64,000 nt of DNA from Hyphomicrobiaceae bacterium (GTDB lineage: Bacteria > Pseudomonadota > Alphaproteobacteria > Rhizobiales > Hyphomicrobiaceae): positions 620,001 through 684,000 of the forward strand of contig JALHMB010000003.1 of assembly GCA_022844275.1 (NCBI GenBank). The letters run 5' to 3'. Numbering within the stretch: the first letter of the stretch is position 1; the number at the start of each line of letters is the position of its first letter. The position numbers were made by a program, and so were the translations under genes. The notes below the pieces were generated by a model that saw only the letters and a program-made list of their open reading frames with translations, had not been told where the DNA came from and did no database searches. Shown here piece by piece: positions 46,229-56,188 of this stretch.

Positions 46229-47425
46229 ATGTCGCTCGAACGCCGCATGCTCTTCTGGATGTGCGTACTCGTTGCCGTGAACCAGCTCGGCTTCGGGGCC
46301 ATGGTGCCGACGCTCGCGCTCTACGCGCAGTCGTTCGGCGTGCCCGCGTCCGCGATCGGTATGGCCGTTGCCGCCTACGGCCTCGCGCGTTGCTTCTCGG
46401 CACTGCCGGCGGGACAGATATCGGACTGGATCGGCCGACGGCCGAGCCTCGCAATCGGCGGCCTCGTATCGGCCTTCGGCAATCTCTGGTGCGCGTGGGC
46501 GACCAGCTATCCAGAGTTCATCATCGCACGCTTCGTCGCGGGATTCGGTGCAGGCCTCGTGCTCACAACCGGACAGGTCGTGCTCGCCGACATCAGCACG
46601 CCCGAAGTGCGCGGCCGCATGATCGCGATCTACCAGGGAACCTTCATATTCTCGGTCGGCATCGGCCCCTTTCCGGGCGGTCTCCTTGCGGAGCATTTCG
46701 GCCTTGCCGCACCCTTCGTCTTCACAGGCCTCGGCGCCTTCCTCGCGACGGTCGTAGCGTGGTTCGCCGTACGCGAGACGCGTGAAATGGCCCGCGCGCC
46801 GAGTATGAGCGGCGCGCCGACCCTCTCCTTCCTCGCCCAGATCCGCACGCTGACGCGGCACACAGGCTATGTGCTCGTGAGTCTGATCTCGCTCATGAAT
46901 GCCGTGGTGCGCACCGGCGGCCTCTTCGCCATCATTCCGATTCTCGCGACAGCCCGCCTCGGCCTTTCGGTGACGGCGATCGGCTTTGCCTTGATGCTCG
47001 GCAGCATCTCCGGCCTTTTCGCATCCTATCCCGCGGGCTGGCTGGCGGATCGCTACGGCCGCAAGACCGTCATCGTGCCGGTCACTCTGATCAGCGGCAT
47101 CTCGATGGTACTCTTCTGCTTCGCGCCATCCTACGCATGGTTCATTGTCGCTTGCCTCGTGTGGGGAGTAGCCATTGCGGCCGGCGGCGCCGCGCCGGCT
47201 GCCTATGCCGCCGACTCCGCGCCGCCCGGCATGAATGCCGCTGCCATGAGCACGTTCCGCATGACCGGCGACTTAGGCTACGTCATCGGTCCGCTGGCGC
47301 TCGGCTTCATTGCCGATCTCTATGGGCCGGTGACGGCACTGCTCGCGGGCGCCGCGGGACTTCTCCTGATCGGCGCGGCCTTCGGCGTGTTCGCACCCGA
47401 GACGCGTCCTCAGAGGAAGGCCTGA
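46229..47425 (+). CDS. MFS transporter 2
   Basis: A 398-residue, twelve-span major facilitator. The loop signature is GQISDWIGRRPSLAIGGL and its second-half counterpart GWLADRYGRKTVIVPVTL. The pattern FSALPAGQISDWIGRR and VVLADISTPEVRGRM resembles drug/proton antiporters of the DHA1 group, but the substrate is unknown. Four bases separate its stop from the next MFS gene, so both are in one transcript. Confidence 0.88.
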   Translation: MSLERRMLFWMCVLVAVNQLGFGAMVPTLALYAQSFGVPASAIGMAVAAYGLARCFSALPAGQISDWIGRRPSLAIGGLVSAFGNLWCAWATSYPEFIIARFVAGFGAGLVLTTGQVVLADISTPEVRGRMIAIYQGTFIFSVGIGPFPGGLLAEHFGLAAPFVFTGLGAFLATVVAWFAVRETREMARAPSMSGAPTLSFLAQIRTLTRHTGYVLVSLISLMNAVVRTGGLFAIIPILATARLGLSVTAIGFALMLGSISGLFASYPAGWLADRYGRKTVIVPVTLISGISMVLFCFAPSYAWFIVACLVWGVAIAAGGAAPAAYAADSAPPGMNAAAMSTFRMTGDLGYVIGPLALGFIADLYGPVTALLAGAAGLLLIGAAFGVFAPETRPQRKA

Positions 47426-47429
47426 GCCC

Positions 47430-48647
47430 ATGTCTGCGAGCGCCGATACGTCGACCCGCACGCGCTCGCTTATCTTCCTGCTACTCGCCCAGGTCACGGC
47501 TATGACTACGTGGTTCGCGACCACGGCCTCGCTCGCGGCCATGCGCCAGGGCTGGACCCTGACGCCCTTTCAGGAAGGGCTCATGACGAGCAGCGTGCAA
47601 GCGGGCTTCGTCGGCGGCACGCTGACGAGCGCACTCCTGAGCGCCGCCGACCGCTATGATCCGCGCAACCTCTTCATGACGGCCGCAGCGATCGCCGGTA
47701 CAGCCTGCCTGCTCGTCGTGTTCTTCGCACCAACCGACATCACCGTGCCAATACTCCGCTTCGCAACTGGCTTCTGTCTTGCCGGCGTCTATCCCGTGGG
47801 CATGAAGATGGCCGCAACCTGGGCGAAGGGCGACCTCGGCCTCCTCATTGGCCTGCTCGTCGGCGCGGTCACGCTCGGCTCGGCCATGCCTCACCTCTTC
47901 GTGCCCCTCGGTCTCGACTGGCGCGTACCCTGCATCGTCGCCGGCATCTGCGCGCTGGTCGGTGCGCTTCTCATCCGCGGCGTGGACCTCGGCCCGAACC
48001 GGGCGCCGGCCCCGCCATTCCGGCTGGCCAATGCGGCAGAGGCCTTTCGTCGTCGCCCCCTTCGCCTCGCCAATCTCGGCTACTTCGGGCACATGTGGGA
48101 GCTCTATGCCATGTGGGCCTGGATCGGAACGTTCCTCGCCGCGAGCTTTGCGCTACGCTATGGCAACGCCCCGCCGGTCAGCGCGAGCGTTGCGACCTTC
48201 CTCATCATCGCGAGCGGCGCCATCGGCTGCCTCGTCGGCGGATGGGCCGCGGACCGCATCGGGCGCACGGCCGTCACCATGGCCTCGCTTGCCGTGAGTG
48301 GCACCTGCGCGCTCGTCATGGGCTTTGCCTTTGCCGGACCGGCGTGGCTCATCCTGCTGATCGGTGTCGTTTGGGGCATCACGATCGTATCCGACTCAGC
48401 GCAATTCTCCGCGTCGGTGACGGAGCTCAGCGACCGCACGCTGGTCGGAACCATGCTCACGGTGCAGACGTGCATCGGCTTTCTGCTGACGCTGGTCACG
48501 ATCCACGTCATGCCCTACGTGGTCAATGCGCTCGGCTGGACTTATGCCTTCCTGATATTGGCTGTCGGCCCTGTCATCGGCATCTGGGCCATGGCGAGGC
48601 TGCGCGCCGATCCGGCATCGGCGAGCCTCGCCGGCGGCCGGCGCTGA
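47430..48647 (+). CDS. MFS transporter 3
   Basis: A 405-residue major facilitator with twelve membrane segments, starting four bases after MFS transporter 2. Visible elements include MTTWFATTASLAAMRQGW, FATGFCLAGVYPVGMKMAATWAKGDLGLLIGLLVGAVTLGSAMPHLF (the substrate cavity helices), and GGWAADRIGRTAVTMASL as the loop motif. It belongs to a different MFS branch from its neighbour, so the two probably carry different compounds or form a pair under common control. SelO is convergent. Confidence 0.88.
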   Translation: MSASADTSTRTRSLIFLLLAQVTAMTTWFATTASLAAMRQGWTLTPFQEGLMTSSVQAGFVGGTLTSALLSAADRYDPRNLFMTAAAIAGTACLLVVFFAPTDITVPILRFATGFCLAGVYPVGMKMAATWAKGDLGLLIGLLVGAVTLGSAMPHLFVPLGLDWRVPCIVAGICALVGALLIRGVDLGPNRAPAPPFRLANAAEAFRRRPLRLANLGYFGHMWELYAMWAWIGTFLAASFALRYGNAPPVSASVATFLIIASGAIGCLVGGWAADRIGRTAVTMASLAVSGTCALVMGFAFAGPAWLILLIGVVWGITIVSDSAQFSASVTELSDRTLVGTMLTVQTCIGFLLTLVTIHVMPYVVNALGWTYAFLILAVGPVIGIWAMARLRADPASASLAGGRR

Positions 48648-48656
48648 GAATTCCGA

Positions 48657-50153
48657 TCAAGTCCCGCAGAATGTCGCGCGTACGACCTGCTCCGGCCGCG
48701 GCGGCAGGGCATATTCCGGCACGTCCGGCTGATCGTCGAAGGGGCGCGCAAGCACGCTCAGCAGCTTCTCGAAAGGCGCGAGGTCGCCGCTGTTGACGGC
48801 AGCGTTGAGCGCTTCCTCGACAAGATGATTGCGCGGAATGAATGCGGGATTGACAGCTTTCATCGCTGCAGCGCGCGCCGCTGTATCGCCGTCCTCGCGC
48901 TCGAGGCGTGCGCGCCACTCGGCAGCCCAGGCATCGAAGGCTGATGGGTCATCGAAGAGCCCGCGCACTTTGGCATCCGCGGCTGCATCGCCTGCACTTT
49001 CCGACAAACCGCGGAACGTCAGCGTGAAATCCGCCTTATTCGCCGCCATGACATCCATGAGCTTCTTCACCAGCACGGGATCATCATCCTGCGCTTCGAA
49101 GAGGCCGAGCTTGCGGCGATACCCAGCGATGAATGCCGCCTCGAATTTCGAGGGATAGCTGTTGATGGCTTCCTGCGCGATTTCGACCGCCTTCTCGCGG
49201 TCATCCGCGATCACCGGCAGCAACGCCTCGGCGAGGCGCGAGAGATTCCACTGACCGATGACGGGCTGGTTGCCGTAGGCGTAGCGGCCGTGCTCGTCGA
49301 TAGAGCTGTAGACCGTCGCGGGATCAAAAGTGTCCATGAAGGCGACTGGACCATAGTCGATCGTCTCGCCGGAGATCGCCATGTTGTCCGTATTCATGAC
49401 GCCATGGATGAACCCGATCAGCATCCAGCGGGCGATCAGCTCGGCCTGCTTGTCGATCACGCGCGTGAGCAGGGCCGCCGCGGGGTTCTCAGCGCCAGCC
49501 AAATCCGGATAGTGCCGCTGAATTACATAATCAGTCAGCGCCCTGAGGCCGTCCTCATCGCGGCGCACTGCGAAGAACTGGAACGTACCAACCCGGATAT
49601 GGCTCGCCGCGACGCGCGTCAGCACAGCACCCGGCAGCGCCTTCTCGCGCATGACGGCCTCGCCCGTGGTCACCGCCGCGAGCGCACGCGTCGTCGGGAT
49701 GCCGAGCGCGTACATGGCCTCGCCGATGATGTATTCACGCAGCACCGGCCCTAGCGCGGCTCGGCCATCGCCGCGGCGCGAGAAAGGGGTCGGCCCCGAG
49801 CCCTTGAGCTGGATGTCGCGGCGCTGCCCGCTCCGATCGATCATCTCGCCCAGCAGGATCGCGCGGCCGTCACCGAGCTGCGGACTGAACCCGCCGAACT
49901 GGTGTCCGGCATAGGCCATGGCAATCGGCTCGGCGCCACCCGGCACGCTGTTGCCTGCCAGAATTTGAATACCCTCCGGCGATGCCAGATAAGCAGGATC
50001 GAGGCCCAGATCCCGTGCCAGCTCCTCGTTCAGCTTCACGAGGCGCGGCGCCCGCACCTGTGTCGGCGCGAGGCGCGCATAAAAGCGCTCGGGCAGCCGG
50101 GCATAGCTGTTCTCGAAGGGCAGGAAGCTCGAGGCATCCGGTTGCGCGGTCAT
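48657..50153 (-). CDS. selO: SelO/YdiU protein adenylyltransferase
   Basis: A 498-residue SelO-family pseudokinase that transfers AMP from ATP to protein hydroxyls. The order [59 protein letters not shown], and [25 protein letters not shown] is typical, with the inverted ATP-binding mode of SelO and the metal-binding Asn/Asp pair in the last block. The C-terminus closes [21 protein letters not shown], ending in a Cys-Gly-Thr where many eukaryotic members have selenocysteine. It is convergent with the MFS pair and divergent from uvrC. Confidence 0.94.
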   Translation of the reverse strand: MTAQPDASSFLPFENSYARLPERFYARLAPTQVRAPRLVKLNEELARDLGLDPAYLASPEGIQILAGNSVPGGAEPIAMAYAGHQFGGFSPQLGDGRAILLGEMIDRSGQRRDIQLKGSGPTPFSRRGDGRAALGPVLREYIIGEAMYALGIPTTRALAAVTTGEAVMREKALPGAVLTRVAASHIRVGTFQFFAVRRDEDGLRALTDYVIQRHYPDLAGAENPAAALLTRVIDKQAELIARWMLIGFIHGVMNTDNMAISGETIDYGPVAFMDTFDPATVYSSIDEHGRYAYGNQPVIGQWNLSRLAEALLPVIADDREKAVEIAQEAINSYPSKFEAAFIAGYRRKLGLFEAQDDDPVLVKKLMDVMAANKADFTLTFRGLSESAGDAAADAKVRGLFDDPSAFDAWAAEWRARLEREDGDTAARAAAMKAVNPAFIPRNHLVEEALNAAVNSGDLAPFEKLLSVLARPFDDQPDVPEYALPPRPEQVVRATFCGT

Positions 50154-50274
50154 TAGGTCATCCCGGTCCGGGTTGTAGGGACGGCAGCCGTTCAGGCGCC
50201 GCATAAGGCTCTACTTTATATCGTGTCCGAGGCCCGACTTGACCAGGGCGCTGGACCGGCCCAATTGTCCCGCC

Positions 50275-52293
50275 ATGAGCGCGCCGACCGACATCCAGCA
50301 GAATGGCCAGAACGAAGGCCCGCCCACGGACGCGCCAGCCGCTCCCCGCGGCCCCGATGTCATCAACGCCTATCTGAAAACGCTCCCTGCGTCGCCGGGC
50401 GTCTACCGGATGATCGATGCCCAGGGCGATGTGATCTACGTCGGCAAGGCGCGCAGCCTTAAGGCGCGAGTCTCGAACTATACCCGGTTCGGCGGCCACA
50501 CAAACCGCATTGCGCGCATGATCGCGGCCACCGCCAGTATGGAGTTCGTCACGACCCGCACGGAAAGCGAAGCGCTGCTTCTCGAGGCGAACCTCATCAA
50601 GCGCTTCCGCCCGCGTTTCAACGTCCTCCTGCGCGACGACAAGTCCTTTCCCTACATCCTGATCGCGCGAAGCCATGCGGCCCCGCAGATCATGAAGTTC
50701 CGTGGCGCCAGGAAGCTCAAAGGCGACTACTTCGGCCCGTTCGCATCGGCTGGCGCGGTCAACCGCGCGATCAACACGCTGCAGCGGGCGTTCCTGCTCC
50801 GCTCATGCTCGGACTCCGTCTACGAGAGCCGCACGCGGCCGTGCCTGCTCCATCAGATCAAGCGCTGCTCGGCGCCGTGCACCGGCGAAATCAGCCCTGA
50901 GGACTATGCCAAGCTGGTCGACGAGGCCTGCGGCTTTCTGCGCGGCGACAGCCAGCACGTGCGTGAGCAGTTGAAGGCGCGCATGATGGCGGCCTCGGAT
51001 GCGCTGGAGTTCGAACAGGCCGCCGCCATCCGCAACCGCCTCTCCGCCTTGAGCCACGTCACGGCCAATCAGACGATCAATCCCGAAGGTTTCGAGGAAG
51101 CCGACGTCTTCGGCGCTTATCAGGACGGCGGACAGACCTGTGTGCAGGTATTCTTCTTCCGTACGGGCCAGAACTGGGGCAATCGCGCCTACTTCCCGCG
51201 CGCCGACAGCTCCATTGAGCTCGCCGAAGTAGTCGATTCCTTCATCGCGCAGTTCTACGACGACAAGCCCGTGCCGCGCCTCATCCTGCTCTCGCACGAC
51301 GTGCCGAGCCGCGAGCTGCTCGCCGAGGCCCTCTCGCTGAAGGCCGAGCGCAAGGTCGAGATCCGCGTACCCCAGCGCGGCGCCAAGACTGGCGTCGTCG
51401 AGCACGCCCTCGCCAATGCCAAGGAAGCCCTCGGCCGCCGGCTTGCCGAGGGTGCCTCGCAGCGTCGCCTGCTCGAGGCGCTCGCCGAAAGCTTCGGGCT
51501 CGCGCAGGTGCCCCGGCGCATTGAAGTGTTCGACAACAGCCACGTATCCGGAACGAATGCCGTCGGCGCCATGATCGTCGCGGGGCCGGACGGCATGGTC
51601 AAAGGACAGTACCGCAAGTTCAACATCAAGTCCGCGGACCTCACGCCCGGCGACGACTACGCTATGATGCGCGAGGTGCTGACCCGGCGCTTCAAACGCA
51701 TTGCCGCCGCGGCACAACCCACCGAGGACGAGAGCCCCATCGATCTCGCGACCGTCCCCGTGACGCCTGCGGATCTGCCGGCATCCGAGCCCACAATCGA
51801 GGAACTGGACGAGACCGAGGACGCGGCCTTTCCCGACAAGCCGGATCTCGTGCTGATCGATGGTGGCCTCGGCCAGCTCAATGTCGCTCGAGAAGTCTTC
51901 GACAGCCTCGGCATAACGGACATTGCGCTCATCGGCGTCGCCAAGGGGCCGGATCGCGATGCCGGCCGCGAGCATTTCCATATTCCCGGCCGCGAGCGCC
52001 CGATCATGCTCGAAGCGCGCGACCCCGTGCTGTACTTCGTCCAGCGTCTGCGCGACGAAGCACACCGCTTCGCTATCGGCGCCCATCGCGCACGCCGTGC
52101 CAAGGCCATCGCCGCCAACCCGCTCGACGAGATCGACGGTATCGGCCCGACGCGCAAACGCGCACTGCTCCATCACTTCGGCTCGGCCAAGGCCGTGAGC
52201 CGCGCGAGTGTCGGCGATCTGACCGCCGTCAACGGCATCTCGCAAGAGACAGCCCAGCGCATTTATGACCATTTCCACGAGCGGGACAGATAG
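50275..52293 (+). CDS. uvrC: UvrABC system protein C
   Basis: Excinuclease subunit C of nucleotide excision repair, making both incisions around a lesion. The 672 residues contain the GIY-YIG-like domain ([33 protein letters not shown]), the Cys-bearing [27 protein letters not shown], a UvrB-binding helical pair, the RNase H-like domain with [19 protein letters not shown] and [14 protein letters not shown], and the C-terminal helix-hairpin-helix ([43 protein letters not shown]). ATG 50275 is used; an in-frame TTG at 50239 is less likely. No LexA box was seen upstream. The end overlaps the frame of the following binding-protein gene. Confidence 0.96.
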   Translation: MSAPTDIQQNGQNEGPPTDAPAAPRGPDVINAYLKTLPASPGVYRMIDAQGDVIYVGKARSLKARVSNYTRFGGHTNRIARMIAATASMEFVTTRTESEALLLEANLIKRFRPRFNVLLRDDKSFPYILIARSHAAPQIMKFRGARKLKGDYFGPFASAGAVNRAINTLQRAFLLRSCSDSVYESRTRPCLLHQIKRCSAPCTGEISPEDYAKLVDEACGFLRGDSQHVREQLKARMMAASDALEFEQAAAIRNRLSALSHVTANQTINPEGFEEADVFGAYQDGGQTCVQVFFFRTGQNWGNRAYFPRADSSIELAEVVDSFIAQFYDDKPVPRLILLSHDVPSRELLAEALSLKAERKVEIRVPQRGAKTGVVEHALANAKEALGRRLAEGASQRRLLEALAESFGLAQVPRRIEVFDNSHVSGTNAVGAMIVAGPDGMVKGQYRKFNIKSADLTPGDDYAMMREVLTRRFKRIAAAAQPTEDESPIDLATVPVTPADLPASEPTIEELDETEDAAFPDKPDLVLIDGGLGQLNVAREVFDSLGITDIALIGVAKGPDRDAGREHFHIPGRERPIMLEARDPVLYFVQRLRDEAHRFAIGAHRARRAKAIAANPLDEIDGIGPTRKRALLHHFGSAKAVSRASVGDLTAVNGISQETAQRIYDHFHERDR

Positions 52294-52300
52294 GCGCATC

Positions 52301-53161
52301 ATGAGACTTCGGTGCGTCCTCGCCGCGCTGGCGCTTGCTCTCTCGTCCGTGCCCACGCTTGCAGAGGACGCAAAGCCCAAGCGCATTGTCTCGCTGAACC
52401 TGTGCACAGACATCCTGCTCGTCGACCTAGTGACTCCGGAGCGCATTAGGGCGCTGAGCATCAATGCTGCCGATCCGCTGATCTCGCCCGTCAGCGAGCG
52501 TGGCAAAGCCTTCAGGCGCGTACACGCCAATGCCGAGGAAGTTCTGGCACTCGATCCGGATCTGGTCGTGAATGCCGAGTACACCTCTCCGGCGACGGTG
52601 GCGCTCCTGAAGCGTGTCGGACGTCGGGTCGTCGAGATCCCGATGGCGACGGACATCGCCGGCATAAGAAGGGCGATTGTTCAAATGGCCGGCGTGATCG
52701 GCGATCGCGCCAAGGGGGAGGCCGCAGTTGCTACTTTCGATGCACGGCTGTCCCGGCTCATCGCCGCTTCCACGAATGACAAGCCGTCACCCACCGCGCT
52801 GATCTACCAGATCAATGGCATTGCATCCGGCGTCGGCCTGCTGGAGGACGAAGCGCTGCGCCTCGCTGGCTTCCGCAATCTGGCACCGGAACTTGGTGCC
52901 GATCGCGGTGGGCGCGTCGCACTCGAAGCGATCATCATGACGCCACCGGATCTGCTGGCTCTTGCCGGTCCGAGCGATGAATACCGCACGGTCATCGCCG
53001 AAACGCTCGCCCATCCGGCAATTGCCGTGACGATGAAACACCGCAGCACCATCGTACTGCCTTGGCGGCAATGGATCTGTGGCTCGCCCTATATCGCCGA
53101 CGCGATCGAGACGCTCGTCGAAGCGCGCCAGCGCATGGGCGCAGGAAAGCCGCGCTCATGA
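52301..53161 (+). CDS. ABC transporter periplasmic binding protein, BtuF/FhuD-like
   Basis: A 286-residue class III periplasmic binding protein with a signal peptide (RLRCVLAALALALSSVPTLAE). KRIVSLNLCTDILLVDLVTPERIRALS and NAEEVLALDPDLVVNAEYTSPATVALLKRVGRRVVEI are typical of B12, haem or siderophore binding proteins. The stop overlaps the start of the permease gene by four bases (ATGA), so the trio is translationally coupled. No TonB receptor or riboswitch is seen, and the substrate (cobalamin, haem or ferric siderophore) is open. Confidence 0.9.
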   Translation: MRLRCVLAALALALSSVPTLAEDAKPKRIVSLNLCTDILLVDLVTPERIRALSINAADPLISPVSERGKAFRRVHANAEEVLALDPDLVVNAEYTSPATVALLKRVGRRVVEIPMATDIAGIRRAIVQMAGVIGDRAKGEAAVATFDARLSRLIAASTNDKPSPTALIYQINGIASGVGLLEDEALRLAGFRNLAPELGADRGGRVALEAIIMTPPDLLALAGPSDEYRTVIAETLAHPAIAVTMKHRSTIVLPWRQWICGSPYIADAIETLVEARQRMGAGKPRS

Positions 53162-54126
53162 GCCGCCGTGAGCACATCATTCCTGGCTTAAGTGCACTGA
53201 CGCTGGTGCTGGCCCTCGCGTCGCTTGCGATCGGACCAACCGGAACAGGTCTCGGCGGTGGTGATCAAGCTTGGCTCATTCTCACCGAGATCCGCCTGCC
53301 TCGTACGCTGCTCGGGCTGCTCGTCGGCGCCGCGCTCGGTCTTTCCGGAGCAGCATTGCAAGGCTATCTGCGCAATCCGCTCGCCGAGCCCGGCATCATC
53401 GGCATTTCCGGCGGTGCCGCACTCGGCGCCGTTCTCGCGATCCACACTGGACTCGCGGCGAGCTTTGCCATCGGCCTCCCACTCGGCGGCCTCTTCGGCG
53501 CGGCCGGCGCGATGGCGGTCGTGCTCTGGCTCGCTGGCGAACGCGGCGGACCGATCACATTGATCCTGTCCGGCGTCGCCATCGCGAGTCTGACAACAGC
53601 GCTGATCGCGCTCGTCCTCACGCTGTCGCAGAACCCGTTCGCGACCGTCGAGATCGTCTATTGGCTCATGGGCTCGCTCAGCGACCGCAGCATGACGCAC
53701 GTCTGGCTTGCCGCACCGCCGATCCTCATCGGTCTCGCCATGCTAGCGCGCCTCGGGCGCGACCTCGACGCACTAACGCTCGGCGAGGAGGTTGCCGCCA
53801 ATCTCGGCACGTCACTTCCGCGCTTGCGGCTGCTCGTCGTCACCGGCACCGCGCTCGCCGTGGGCGCAGCGACGGCCGTCTCGGGCACCATCGGCTTTGT
53901 CGGGCTCATTGTGCCGCACATTCTGCGACCGCTCGTCGGTCATGTTCCATCGCGCCTGCTGCCGGCAAGCGCACTCGGCGGCGCCGCGCTCGTGCTAGCG
54001 GCCGACCTTGCACTGCGCATCGTCTCACCCGGCGGCGGCATTCGCCTTGGAGTTCTGACCGCGCTCATCGGCACGCCATTCTTCGTGTGGCTCGTCGTCT
54101 CGACGCGCCGGGAGCTGGCGCCATGA
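53158..54126 (+). CDS. FecCD/BtuC-type ABC permease
   Basis: A 322-residue membrane permease of the iron-siderophore/B12 type. The typical LPRTLLGLLVGAALGLSGAALQGYLRNPLAEPGIIGISGGAALGAV and VSGTIGFVGLIVPHILRPLVGH (coupling region to the ATPase) are present. About ten membrane segments are visible. It overlaps both neighbours by four bases, completing a binding protein-permease-ATPase set. Confidence 0.94.
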   Translation: MSRREHIIPGLSALTLVLALASLAIGPTGTGLGGGDQAWLILTEIRLPRTLLGLLVGAALGLSGAALQGYLRNPLAEPGIIGISGGAALGAVLAIHTGLAASFAIGLPLGGLFGAAGAMAVVLWLAGERGGPITLILSGVAIASLTTALIALVLTLSQNPFATVEIVYWLMGSLSDRSMTHVWLAAPPILIGLAMLARLGRDLDALTLGEEVAANLGTSLPRLRLLVVTGTALAVGAATAVSGTIGFVGLIVPHILRPLVGHVPSRLLPASALGGAALVLAADLALRIVSPGGGIRLGVLTALIGTPFFVWLVVSTRRELAP

Positions 54127-54875
54127 GTGTCGCCCTCAAGAATGTGCGTCTGGCACTCGGCGATCGGGTTGTCCTCGACACCGTCGATGCCTCTATTCCA
54201 GTCGGACGTGTCACGGCCGTCGTCGGCCCCAATGGTGCCGGCAAATCGACACTGCTGCGCGCCTGTGCTGGATTGCTTTCACCCGTGCACGGCGAAATCG
54301 CGCTCGGCGATCGCCCGATCAAAGAACTCACGCGCCCGGAGATTGCTCGCGCCATCGCCTATCTACCGCAGGAGCGCGCCGTACATTGGCCTCTCGCAGC
54401 GCGGGCCGTGGTGGCCCTTGGCCGACTTCCTCATGATGACGCTGATCCCGCGGCGATCACGCGCGCGCTCGCCGCGATGGATATTGCCCCACTCGCCGAT
54501 CGCCCAATCTCGCAGCTCTCCGGCGGCGAACGTGCGCGCGTGCTTGTTGCCCGCGCGCTGGCGCAAGAAGCGCCCCTCCTGATTACCGACGAGCCGACGG
54601 CCGGCCTCGATCCCGCCCACGCGCTTGCACTGTTTTCGCTCTTTCGCCGGCTCGCGACCGAAGGCCGCACCATTGTCGTCGCGCTCCACGACCTGAGCCT
54701 CGCGGCGCGGTTCGCGGATCACATTCTCCTGCTGGCCAACCAGCGCGTTGCGGCACACGGACCACCCGCCGATGTCCTGACACCCCGCTACCTCGAGCGG
54801 GCGTTCAGCGTCACCATGCTATGCACAACGGTCGGCGAGATGCCGATTGTGGTCCCCGTCTCCACTCTGCCATGA
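54123..54875 (+). CDS. ABC transporter ATP-binding protein, FecE/BtuD type
   Basis: A 250-residue ATPase powering the importer. Walker A GPNGAGKST (35-43), Q-loop YLPQE, signature LSGGE (132-136), Walker B LLITDEPTAGLD and the H-loop His189 (ALHD) are all intact. The start overlaps the permease stop by four bases. It is the last gene of the importer operon; the patatin gene begins about 35 bases after its stop, so patatin may share the transcript. Confidence 0.94.
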   Translation: MSVALKNVRLALGDRVVLDTVDASIPVGRVTAVVGPNGAGKSTLLRACAGLLSPVHGEIALGDRPIKELTRPEIARAIAYLPQERAVHWPLAARAVVALGRLPHDDADPAAITRALAAMDIAPLADRPISQLSGGERARVLVARALAQEAPLLITDEPTAGLDPAHALALFSLFRRLATEGRTIVVALHDLSLAARFADHILLLANQRVAAHGPPADVLTPRYLERAFSVTMLCTTVGEMPIVVPVSTLP

Positions 54876-54909
54876 TGCGGTGCAACATCGCAGCGCGGCG
54901 GAGGGGCAT

Positions 54910-56028
54910 GTGCTGGGCATTGGCGGCAAGCGGCAACGCACGATCAATCTCGCGCTTCAGGGCGGCGGCGTGCACGGCGCTTTCACCTGGGGTGTGCTCG
55001 ATCGCCTGCTGGAGGACCAACAGCTCCGCCTTTCCTGGATCAGCGCGACCAGCGCCGGCGCGGTGAATGCCGCTGCCCTCGCGAGCGGTCTCGCACATGG
55101 CGGTCCCGAGCAGGCACGAAAAACACTCCGCACGGTCTGGGAAGCCGTGCAGGAGGCAGCCGTACCCGATCTCGTGCGCCTTAATCCTTTCCTGCGCGGG
55201 TTCAGCCGCTCGTCGTCGCTGACGCCGGTCGCCGCTCTTCTCTCGCCCTATGATTTCAATCCGCTCGGCTTCGACCCTCTGCGCCGCATCCTCACCGAGC
55301 ACATCGACTTCGAGCGCATCCGCGCCTTTGCCGATCTCGAGCTGCTCATTGCCGCAACGGATGTCGCGACCGGCGCCAAGCGCCTCTTTCGGCGCGCCGA
55401 GCTGACCGTCGATGCCGTTCTTGCTTCCGCATGTCTGCCGACCATTCACCACGCCGTCGAGATCGAGGGCCGCGCCTACTGGGATGGCGGTTTCTCGGCC
55501 AATCCAGATCTCGTGACGCTCGCCGCCGAAAGTCCCGCCGAGGACACGCTCCTAGTGCTCCTCAATACGTTCGACGAACCGGGCGTGCCGCGCTCAACGC
55601 GCGAGATCGCCGGCGCGGTGAGCCGCATCACGTTCAACCAGCCTTTGCGGCGCGACGTCGAACTGATCGAAGCGGCCCGTGCCGCCGCCGATCTCGGGTG
55701 GTGGCGGCGCGCCCGCACGCCGGCACGGCGCATCGCGCAGCACCGTTTCCATCTCGTCGAGGCCGGCCACCACACGGCCATCCTGCCTGCCGACAGCAAG
55801 ATCCAGCCCGACCGGACCATCATCTCGCGGCTTTTTCTCGCTGGCTATACGGAGACTGGCAAGTGGCTCGAGCGCCACGGCGCGGACGTCGGACTGCGCG
55901 GCACGGTCGATCTCGCCCAGCACCTCGGCAAGGTTTCGACCCCAATTGCGCGTACGCGGGAAGCAGATGCCCCCGAGAATGACGGCGCGTCAGCCCCCGA
56001 GAAGCCGCCGCGTCCGGCGCCCGCCTAA
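54910..56028 (+). CDS. Patatin-like phospholipase family protein
   Basis: A 372-residue protein of the patatin alpha/beta fold. The oxyanion loop is GGGVHGAFTWG and the catalytic Asp lies in the DGG of AYWDGGFSANPD. The nucleophile elbow reads ATSAGAVNA, where most members have GxSxG (GTSAG), so the first glycine is an alanine. The start is GTG 54910, with GGAGGGG about five bases before it; earlier in-frame codons overlap the ATPase gene. The C-terminal tail is Pro/Ala-rich. Lipid acyl hydrolase activity is expected but the altered elbow makes it less sure. Confidence 0.87.
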   Translation: MLGIGGKRQRTINLALQGGGVHGAFTWGVLDRLLEDQQLRLSWISATSAGAVNAAALASGLAHGGPEQARKTLRTVWEAVQEAAVPDLVRLNPFLRGFSRSSSLTPVAALLSPYDFNPLGFDPLRRILTEHIDFERIRAFADLELLIAATDVATGAKRLFRRAELTVDAVLASACLPTIHHAVEIEGRAYWDGGFSANPDLVTLAAESPAEDTLLVLLNTFDEPGVPRSTREIAGAVSRITFNQPLRRDVELIEAARAAADLGWWRRARTPARRIAQHRFHLVEAGHHTAILPADSKIQPDRTIISRLFLAGYTETGKWLERHGADVGLRGTVDLAQHLGKVSTPIARTREADAPENDGASAPEKPPRPAPA

Positions 56029-56188
56029 GGGTCCTGAGAGGTTCGAAATCTCTCCGACGATTGGACCATTCCAAGCGTGCCGCCGCACGCTATAAATGAG
56101 CCCAAGCCGACGCTGGCCGTCTTTCAGCTTCGGTTATGAATGTGCCCGGACGCCGGGGCTCAGCGGCGCATCTGGAGGGAACGCAACA

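Noticed and set aside
50154-50274. LexA box upstream of uvrC
   Set aside because: No GTTC-N7-GTTC or close variant is present between the selO and uvrC starts.
52230-52300. Cobalamin riboswitch ahead of the BtuF-like gene
   Set aside because: The region is still uvrC coding sequence and contains no B12-box-like sequence.
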